Under the pieces are notes generated by a model that saw only the letters and a program-made list of their open reading frames with translations, searched no databases and was not told the origin of the DNA. This document shows, piece by piece, positions 54,829-64,000 of a stretch of DNA of 64,000 bases. Position 1 is the first letter of the stretch, and every line of letters starts with the position of its first letter. The stretch covers positions 4,282,001-4,346,000 of the forward strand of contig JAYJMM010000120.1 in the NCBI GenBank assembly GCA_037349105.1. Direction: 5' to 3'. Made by a program: the position numbers and the translations under genes. Source of the stretch: Limnomonas spitsbergensis. Lineage: Eukaryota > Chlorophyta > Chlorophyceae > Chlamydomonadales.

Positions 54829-56865
54829 ATGGACGATGACGACGTCGTTTCTACTGTTTCCTTCAAACCCATTGGCCAGCAGCAGCAAGAAGACCTGCTC
54901 TGTCCTCGTTTCGCCCAGCATGGCCATTTTGTAGCGCCCAGCTCATGGGAGCGACAGGACAGAGGTCCTTGCCTCCACATGAACCATAGCGTGTCAGCGT
55001 CTGCAGAACCCTGCTGTCCATCCACCGACGTCTGTCACTCTCCAGCTCCTGCAATGGTCAAAGGAGCCCTATTCCACAGTCCCGGCGGCCCCCTGTGTGG
55101 CGGTACTGCTGGTGCGTTAGATCCTGCTGCTGCTACCTCCTCATCGTCGGCTCCGCTTTCCCACAATGGCCAAGATTCTGATTCCGATGCATCATCCCAG
55201 TCAGCCTCCATTGGGTTGGGTAGCAGAGGCATGTGTGACAGCGGCACGCCCATGCAGCCATGCCCCCGTCACGCCCCACTAGGCTCTGCAGCCCCCTTGT
55301 CGCAGCCGTTGCCAGGCAGCAGCCAGCAGCGTAGACACCCTGAGGCGATGTCATCTTCAAGCCGTCAGTCAGCCTGTACTGCTGGGAGGCCATCCCTTCG
55401 CTCCACATCAGTGCAACGTCGTCCTGGCCAGATGACTTGGCGCATGGCCGCTGATTTGGCTACAGCAGCTTACGACCGCTTGCTCTTGGGCCCAGGACCG
55501 ATGATGCTAGGAGAGATCGGGCTTGACCCGCGATGCTTGACTGGCTATGCAGCTGTGAGCATGGGAGGTGTCAGTGCCTGGTCCACACCGCAGGCAGTGG
55601 AGGGCGGAGTGGAGAATGGGCGCTCAACCTCAAGTGCAAGGCTAGGTGATCTCGCCTCTTCTCACACGTCCCAACGTTCATCCCCAGGGCAGAGGCTCGG
55701 CGACAGGGGTGACTGGTGCAACGCTCCGGGTCTTCACGGCAATGCACGTGCAGCATCAGGGAAGCAACTGAAAGGGCAAGCTGGTGCTGGGACAGCGAGA
55801 CGGGCCGCAGGGAGGACAGACCCGACAGAAGTCCTCACAGTGAAGTGCAGCGAGCTTGAGGCTCGGCTTCAGCGCATGGAGTTGGACCAAGCGCAGCTGC
55901 TGCTGCAGCGCAGCACACTGCAGCGGGAGTATGCCAGCCTGCTGAGGCACCGTCCTCTGGGCATGCCTCAGGAACAGGCTGAACCTGGGTCCAGGCAGGA
56001 GCATCCACGCTCTGCATGCAGCGCCTTCTGTGCACTGCAGCCAGAGCCACACTACGATGCTGCAGAGCAGCTGGCGCCGCAACAGAATCGAGAGCTGATG
56101 GGCGGAGCTGAATGTGGATGGGACTGCTGCGGGCAGCCGAGGACTGAGGGCTTGCACCCGCGTGAAGCGGTGGGCTTCATCGTTTCCCCACATTTTGGCC
56201 CCGCAGCAGGCTTGCCGCTGAGCTGCATGTTCGACGAGGTGACACAGTTGAATGCTGTTGCTGATCGGCTGGTCATGTTATGCTTGCCAGGAGATGCCAC
56301 ACGTGGTGCCGGAGCCGCGGATTCAGCAGCTGTGCATGCAGCGTTTACTGCAGACATGGAGGTTCAGGAGCAGCAAAAACAGCGGCAGCAACAGCAGTTC
56401 GACGCCCTCATTTGTGAGTTTGAAGACCTCCGCCGTGAAGTTGGGGCATGCAAGGTGGACAAGCAGGCGGCCGATGAGCGGGCGACGCTCGCGGAGGCAG
56501 AAACTGCAGTCTGCTCCGTTGCACTGGAAAGTGTGGAGGCGGAGGCCAAGCGGCTCAGGGAGCGACTGGAGCTTTGTGAGGCGGATCTTGAGGCCATACG
56601 GCAGCTAGAGGCCCTGCGTAACGAGGCTTCGACAGCTGCTCTTAGGAGTGTGACGCAGGAGAGAGGCAAACTGTCGTCAGAATGTGAGAGGATGACCTCT
56701 GAGCTGTCTGCGGTGTCTGAAGAGAGGGACACATTGCGGGCACACTGCCAAGACCTTAGCATTTTGCTGAACACGGCCCGGACTGAAAACCAACAGCTAC
56801 ATGCTCGATTGAGAGTAGCAGTGGTGATGGGGCATGGCCATGGAAGGACTGGATTGAAACAGTGA
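54829..56865 (+). CDS. Second coiled-coil protein, 678 residues
   Basis: A long open frame from MDDDDVVSTVSFKPIG to a TGA at 56865, without introns after the start. The chosen ATG lies ten bases after a good splice acceptor, so an upstream coding exon is possible. The first ~330 residues are Ser/Pro/Gln-rich, with one more ordered patch (WRMAADLATAAYDRLLLGP). Residues ~345-390 (CSELEARLQRMELDQAQLLL) and ~515-665 are heptad-rich coiled coil ending near NQQLHARLRVAV. The layout, disordered N terminus then coiled coil, parallels the divergent giant gene, whose N-terminal part has a similar SWRVAANLHL patch. The two may be distant paralogues or partners. No known domain was identified. Confidence 0.72.
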   Translation: MDDDDVVSTVSFKPIGQQQQEDLLCPRFAQHGHFVAPSSWERQDRGPCLHMNHSVSASAEPCCPSTDVCHSPAPAMVKGALFHSPGGPLCGGTAGALDPAAATSSSSAPLSHNGQDSDSDASSQSASIGLGSRGMCDSGTPMQPCPRHAPLGSAAPLSQPLPGSSQQRRHPEAMSSSSRQSACTAGRPSLRSTSVQRRPGQMTWRMAADLATAAYDRLLLGPGPMMLGEIGLDPRCLTGYAAVSMGGVSAWSTPQAVEGGVENGRSTSSARLGDLASSHTSQRSSPGQRLGDRGDWCNAPGLHGNARAASGKQLKGQAGAGTARRAAGRTDPTEVLTVKCSELEARLQRMELDQAQLLLQRSTLQREYASLLRHRPLGMPQEQAEPGSRQEHPRSACSAFCALQPEPHYDAAEQLAPQQNRELMGGAECGWDCCGQPRTEGLHPREAVGFIVSPHFGPAAGLPLSCMFDEVTQLNAVADRLVMLCLPGDATRGAGAADSAAVHAAFTADMEVQEQQKQRQQQQFDALICEFEDLRREVGACKVDKQAADERATLAEAETAVCSVALESVEAEAKRLRERLELCEADLEAIRQLEALRNEASTAALRSVTQERGKLSSECERMTSELSAVSEERDTLRAHCQDLSILLNTARTENQQLHARLRVAVVMGHGHGRTGLKQ

Positions 56866-58509
56866 TAGGTTGTATGCTTTGTTGCATGATTGTATATTGT
56901 ATACGTTCAAAATATGTGTTTTACCTGGGAGGAATTGGCATTCCTTTGTTCAGGGGCTGGGGAAACTGCTGGGGATTGATTCCCACAGTTCCTTCCCTTT
57001 TTCTAGGGGGAGGTATTTCCTTTCGTTTCTGCCATGTTCCTGTCCTCTCTTTAGTTTCGAACCAGACAGTTGGATGCCAAAGCTGCTGAACAAACGGTCC
57101 GACATTTTTTACATTCTGAATGAATCTGACATGATGTTGGACATGCTATGGCTTTGACACTGGTGTGTTCCAGGAGAAAGGGGAGGCTATGAAATCTAGG
57201 TTACTAAGAATCTGTTTTGCTTGCTACACAACGGTATGATAAATAAATAGCACTCTACTTCACTTTGTTGCGTGATAACTAAGTAACTGTGGAAAATAAC
57301 GGTGCAGCCCCTGAAAGGGTGTGCACTGGTACTGAGAGTAACTGTGTCCAAATCTATAAGTACTGTCGCGACGTTGGATCTGCAGGAAACTAGGAACAGG
57401 TCTCTGCCGACTGCTGAAGACGTTTAATCTATGTCAAGTGATCTGTAAGGAACTGTAAAGACGTTTGATCTGTAGAATGAGATCTCTGATACAAGTGTAC
57501 GGCACTTTAGAGCCTGGCAGGGATGCCAGCGGTAGGATGCCAGCCACCGATTTATTTTTCACGCCTTGGGCGGGTGCGCCTTGGGTGGACTAACGCAGCC
57601 CTTGCAGGTGCTCTCGCAGCTAGACTGCATCACAACGGGACAAACAATTATTTATTTGTTGACCGCTGAGCTTTCTAAATTAAACTCGCATTCTGTGAGG
57701 CCTAAGGATTCCTGCCTAGGGCGCGTACAAAATATTGCTGGGGGATTTTCAGTGCCAATAAGATTAAACATGCCATGCGGCAGCAAAAACACAGGCAGTA
57801 CAATAAAGGAATCACGTCCCATGATAGTTGCATGTCTTCTTGAGAATCTGGGATATGCCGGGTTGCTGACATTCTGACTGAACTTCCCAAGTGCTCAAAT
57901 TTCTGTGCTCCTATTAACAGTACTTGTACAATCAGTTTGAATACTGTCACAATCAGGTGAATTTCATGTTCAATCTCGCCTTAAAATGCATTAGTTGCTG
58001 GAAGGTATGCGGCGTCAATGGCGGAGTTTGCATGGCCACCGAGATCGTCTGACAAGTTTGGCTTTGAAATGTATGGATTGATCATTGGGATTTTCCAGTG
58101 AGTACGGTATGAAGGTTACTCGGAATGGTAATGAGTGTTCATTGAATCCTACCCTCTTGGGGTATTTTCAGCTTGTTTGCTATCCTCTGCCCGCTACTAA
58201 AGTTCATCTTGTGTAATTTGGGGGCTTGTGTAAATTCTCACGCAGGGTTTAAAAGTGAAATAATCCCAGCAATCAAGATTTCTGTTTTTTTCTTCTCAGG
58301 CACTCGTCCGGGTCTGATGAGCCAGGGGTGCCTAAGCGAAAGCCCAGGCAACCCTACTTCCGCATGCCTTACTGTAGTGAAGTTCCGGTAAGCGCATACG
58401 TTTGCAATTATTTAGGTACAGATACGAGCTCAGAAACCAGCTCTCTGGTAACCAGCGTATGCTTCCAAGTTACACGATACCTAAGCCTCAAGCAAATTTA
58501 ACCAGACTC
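56866..58509. other. Intergenic region between converging genes
   Basis: It is comparatively AT-rich and holds the 3' UTRs of the coiled-coil gene (+) and of RPL11 (-). No repeat family member or gene is recognised. Confidence 0.5.
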
Positions 58510-60365
<1,856 letters not shown>

Positions 60366-60534
60366 CTTGGCTAGGCCCTGGTGCAAAATAAACTAGCTAA
60401 AGAGGGAGAACATGCTCATGCGCCAACTTATTGCGTGTACGACTGGCTCCAGAACACAAGACGCCATATTTGTTCTGCCTCCTGATGAAACCTCCCTTTC
60501 TCAGCTTTTGGACTGCCTAGAGGCTTGATCCAAC
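60366..60534. promoter_or_regulatory. Divergent promoter region, RPL11 and RPS4
   Basis: 169 bp between opposite start codons; both first exons end within ten coding bases. A pyrimidine-rich patch (aacctccctttctcagcttt) precedes the RPS4 ATG, as in many ribosomal protein 5' UTRs. Confidence 0.55.
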
Positions 60535-62370
60535 ATGGTTCGCGGTGCGTACTATGCAGTGGACCTGCCGCCGCATGCAGGCTACTAATACTGCCTCTCA
60601 CTCTCAGGTCCTAAGAAGCACCTCAAGCGCTTGAATGCGCCCAAGCATTGGATGCTTGACAAGCTGTCAGGCATCTTTGTAAGTAGGACGGGGGAAATCT
60701 CCGAGGAACCGGGCTGGGTGTCGTGGCTTCAGTGTTGGTTTGAGCCCATGGAATTATATTTTTAACTATTGAGTTGCTTTTTTACATCGTACAACGTCAG
60801 CGGTGGGGTACTTGGCAAATAGCCGCTAGACTGACCATCGTCTTGACAACCAATTCACAGGCCCCCAAGCCTTCCCCTGGGCCCCACAAGACGCGCGAGT
60901 GTCTTCCCCTTCTGCTGATTCTGAGGAACAGGCTGAAGTGAGTAGCTGAATCAAGCCCTGCCCGACTCGACTGAGTGCCCTGCTCGGTAGATCTCGGGCG
61001 CGCTGATCATGTTCGTTATTTTGCCTCTGTCTTGCAGCAGTCGGGAGGGGCAATATTGCATGCGTTTCCCTAAACTCGGAATTGTTTCCTGTGCAGGTAC
61101 GCCCTGACTGGAAAGGAGGTCCAGCAAATCCTGCAGCAGCGGTTGATTAAGGTGGACGGCAAGGTGAAGACTGACGTCACCTACCCCTGCGGCTTCATGG
61201 ATGTCATTGACATTGAGAAGACCGACGAGCACTTCCGCCTGGTGTATGACAGCAAGGGCCGCTTCGTGGTGCACAGCATCCAGAAGGTCGAGGCTGAGTA
61301 CAAGCTTTGCCAGGTCAAGAAGCTGGCAGTTGGCAAGGGCGGTGTCCCCTATGTCATCACCCATGATGGCAGGACCCTGCGCTACCCCGACCCCGATGTC
61401 AAGGTACGGGGGCCATGCGAATGTGGGGATGCCATGCGTGCATGAGCTGTGTGTGCGCGCACCCTTGAACCCATGCATGCACGAGCCCTGCACTACGTAC
61501 CTGGACACGAGCTGCTAAGCATTTTGCATGGCTTTTTGGGGTGACATCAATCTAAATGTATGTGTTGGTTGCTTGTGCGATGTGCATCATGGGTGAAAGC
61601 ATCAATCCCTGTTATGGCTTGTGGAGGTTTTATATAGGATTTTCATGGGTTCTGTTATCGCGAGGTCTACGGGGATGAACAAACTGCTGCATCTAGTCAG
61701 GTCATGCAACGTAGTTTACTGGGAATCGATGGCTCACGTTTATGTGTGTATTGTAGCGACTGAAGTGATAGACTTCTGAGACAAATCTTTTGTCCTTGAG
61801 TGATGCATCTTTCTTTCTCTGATGTGTAGGTGCACGACTCTATCATGCTGAACCTGGAGACTGGCAAGATGACCGACTTCGCCAAGTTCGACGTCGGCAA
61901 CATCTGCATGGCCACCGGTGGCCACAACAACGGCCGCGTCGGCATCGTTGTGAGCAGGGAGAAGCACAAAGGCAACTTCGACATTGTGCACATTGAGGAC
62001 AAGGCTGGCAACAGGTTTGCCACCCGTATCTCGAATGTGTTCGTCATCGGAAAGGGCGAGGTGCCCATGATCTCCCTCCCCAAGGTTAGTCATTCCCAAA
62101 GGCTGGAAATATTGTGATTATGTCTGTGTTTGTTTGAGCAGTACCTATCAGGCACCTGGAAGCCCTGTGTTTTTCTGTGAAGTTTTTACAGTCCAGCGAG
62201 GCATCACGTTCTGAGTCTGAGCGCGTCTACTACTAGGCACCTGGAAGCCCTGTCTCGTGTTTTTTCTATTCTTCTGCGACTGAGCAAGCCCTCCACACTG
62301 CTGCTTGTAGGGCAAGGGCATCAGGCTGACCATTCTGCAGGAGCAGGCCAAGCGATACGCCTCGGCTTAA
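60535..62370 (+). CDS. RPS4: 40S ribosomal protein S4 (eS4)
   Basis: A small-subunit protein. Six exons join in phase: 60535-60544, 60608-60678, 60861-60937, 61097-61403, 61830-62084 and 62311-62370, giving 259 residues (family about 261-263). Domains in order: the N-terminal block [20 protein letters not shown]; an S4 RNA-binding region around [20 protein letters not shown] and [19 protein letters not shown]; the central S4e domain ([20 protein letters not shown]); and a C-terminal KOW motif around [14 protein letters not shown]. The last residues KRYASA before TAA are slightly shorter than in plants. All introns are GT-AG. Shares a promoter region with RPL11. Confidence 0.97.
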
Positions 62371-62762
62371 ACTAGTCTCCAGATATGCAATGGAGGGAAA
62401 TGTAAAGCTGGGACGTTATTCTTTGGCAACCTGATGGCCCATGGAATTCAATTCAGGTGGTAAATGAACTATCTCGCAATGTGATCAGAAAGCAAAAACT
62501 GGAGAGTTCAGACATTGAAGTCAGGAATGAAACATTGGGCTTACCCAGGCTGGAAATATCAACATTGTCATGAGGTTCATCCTGAGACAGCCTGAGGAGC
62601 AGATACTAAACCCACCAAATAACATTCTGTACATGATGTCGACATGCCAAGTTCAGTAAAGGAGAGGCAAGACCAGATGAACTGCTGAGATTGATCGCAC
62701 ACTTTTCGCTATGCCAACTACCATACAGGTAAGACCTACGCTGCTGGTAACCTGAATTGACA
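62371..62762. other. RPS4 3' flank
   Basis: Contains the 3' UTR and unassigned sequence up to the LINE-like element. Confidence 0.5.
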
Positions 62763-64000
62763 GTCAATAACGTTACACCTCTGGGCCCGCTCAAAGCTCG
62801 GCCGTGTGGGCGCCCAACTGTTCAGAAGGGAGAAAAGAAGACACTAAAAGGAAGAGGGGGGACAGGAACAAAAGGAGAGGCAGAGAAGACCAAGTCCGAC
62901 ACCTGAGTTCCACTAGAGACTAGCCCTCAACAAAGCCTCTGAGCAAAGAAAACTCCTCAAAAGCAAGCGTATCTAACCCCTGCTTGGCCGCGAGGGCGCC
63001 CCACTGATCAGAAGGGAGTAGAGAAGAAACTAAAAAGGGGGCAAACAACAACAAAAAGAAAGGACCAAAAGGTAAGGCCGGAAAGGCAAACGACACCGGC
63101 GCCTCAGAATCCCTAGAGACCAACCCTCAACAATGCCCACAGCACAGTCCACAAAAGCAAGTGCATCCCACCCCTGCTCAGCCTGGTACAGCTGGTGGAA
63201 GTTAGTGGCAGCGCCCGGATGACACTAGGGCACTGGAAGCACATGCAGCGCATCCTCCACCTGCTCACTATCCCCCCGTGCCCAACACCGCTGGCAGCAG
63301 CGTGCCTCTCGCCGCTGACCGTTGCGCCGTCCTCTGGTATCAGCCGTGCTGATCGCGCCGAGCCGCAGTCGCAAATTCATGCGCACACAAGCACACTCCC
63401 TTTGGCTAGTGTGGCTCTTGCTTGCGCCAGCACGTCACCCGCCATGGACTGGAACCAGGCGCGGTAGGACGCCGCAGATCTGTGCTCGGTGGTAGGGTCC
63501 CTGGGGTCCCCACCGCCACTGGCGTCCAGCCGTGCTTGCTCGTAGGCTGCGTCAACGAGTGCCAACACCCCTGTGACAGGTAGGCGCTGTAGGGCAGCTG
63601 CTGCCTCACGCAAGGTGGGGGTGGCTGTCCCCTGTTCCAGCTCCTCTAATGCACCCAGCAGATCAGAGCACCAGGTGCGGCCGCCAGTGCCCCGGCTGAC
63701 TGCAAGCTGCATATCTGCTGCCATGGCTTGAGCCATGAGAGGGCTGTATTGCTGTGCCGCCGGTGCCACCGCTGCATTGTAGAAGCGGAGGATATGGGTC
63801 CACCAGTCACGCTGTTGTGGCTGGAGCTGCAGCTCTCTCAAGACTCCCCTGGCGGCTGATGCAGGTAGCCGGGCAGCCTGGCGTAGGTGCTGAAGCAAGC
63901 TGGACTGCATTCTGCTGGAGAGACATTGCCGCAGCCGAAGGTGGCTGGTGGCCCACACCACGTCGCCGCAGTTGGCCGCAGGCGCTGCGTACACAGCTGC
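62763..64000 (-). mobile_element. Non-LTR (LINE-like) retrotransposon, 3' part, runs off window
   Basis: On the minus strand the element ends at 62763 with the family B tail (aataacgttacacctctggg in plus reading). About 420 bp of purine-rich 3' UTR precede it (27525-27805 is a collinear copy), with coding sequence beyond that. The 5' part lies outside the window. Collinearity with the plus-oriented copy at 28200-28812 supports the boundaries. Confidence 0.65.
63377..63994 (-). CDS. LINE-like ORF fragment, region after the reverse transcriptase
   Basis: The frame is open to the right edge and stops at 63377. The product contains RDWWTHILRFYNAAVAP and a later helical segment (ADMQLAVSRGTGGRTWCSDL), then SYRAWFQSMAGDVLAQARAT. 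Arrangements like LL-x-PQQRDWW-x(3)-LRF are typical of the segment after the reverse transcriptase domain in algal LINE proteins; I recognise this by pattern only. The frame that continues into the Cys/His cluster in the copy at 28200 is shifted here, so this copy carries a frameshift and is probably dead. Confidence 0.55.
   Translation of the reverse strand: MYAAPAANCGDVVWATSHLRLRQCLSSRMQSSLLQHLRQAARLPASAARGVLRELQLQPQQRDWWTHILRFYNAAVAPAAQQYSPLMAQAMAADMQLAVSRGTGGRTWCSDLLGALEELEQGTATPTLREAAAALQRLPVTGVLALVDAAYEQARLDASGGGDPRDPTTEHRSAASYRAWFQSMAGDVLAQARATLAKGSVLVCA

Overview
The window is nuclear DNA of a eukaryote, most likely a green alga. A chlorophyte, possibly of prasinophyte type, is suggested by a plastid-targeted transaldolase, a plant-type UBE2H, plant-type telomere motifs (TTTAGGG/CCCTAAA) inside the contig, very intron-rich genes with GT-AG and some GC-AG introns, and dense small dispersed repeats. 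The species cannot be fixed from sequence alone. I assigned exons by eye from splice motifs, reading phase and family resemblance. In the well-supported genes every exon phase closes and the total length is divisible by three.

Layout. 0-6.4 kb: a Gln-rich protein exon (-), a poorly resolved Cys-rich, MYND-like coding region (-) and scattered repeats. 6.4-10.2 kb: UBE2H ubiquitin-conjugating enzyme (-), head-to-head with an unknown gene (+). 12-18.4 kb: exons of one or more unknown (+) genes; a large intron holds about 51 copies of a 31-bp minisatellite, and the second half contains a perfect 92-bp palindrome. 18.7-26.6 kb: intact 11-exon transaldolase (-). 26.6-30.5 kb: remains of non-LTR (LINE-like) retrotransposons. 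30.5-35 kb: a second, tandem transaldolase copy that is a pseudogene. 37.1-40.8 kb: mitochondrial inner membrane protease subunit 2 (-), head-to-head with a BART-domain (ARL2BP/CFAP36-like) protein (+). 41.7-54.3 kb: a nine-exon gene (-) for a protein of about 2850 residues, mostly coiled coil. Head-to-head with it, 54.8-56.9 kb holds a second coiled-coil protein (+). 58.5-62.4 kb: ribosomal proteins uL5/RPL11 (-) and eS4/RPS4 (+), again head-to-head. 62.8-64 kb: a truncated LINE-like element that runs off the window.

Three themes link the regions. First, the best-resolved genes sit in four divergent pairs separated by 169-554 bp, so shared bidirectional promoters are likely. Second, the introns carry about 26 copies of a ~170-bp dispersed element (family A here), 5'-truncated LINE tails (family B), a few composite SINE-like elements and several minisatellites. 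Third, in at least five places small pieces of exon ends together with their splice sites have been duplicated locally. The genes are mostly housekeeping (translation, ubiquitin conjugation, pentose phosphate pathway, mitochondrial protein processing). The BART protein and the giant coiled-coil proteins would fit ciliary or cytoskeletal roles, but that is inference. No operon, CRISPR array, rRNA gene or convincing tRNA gene is present.
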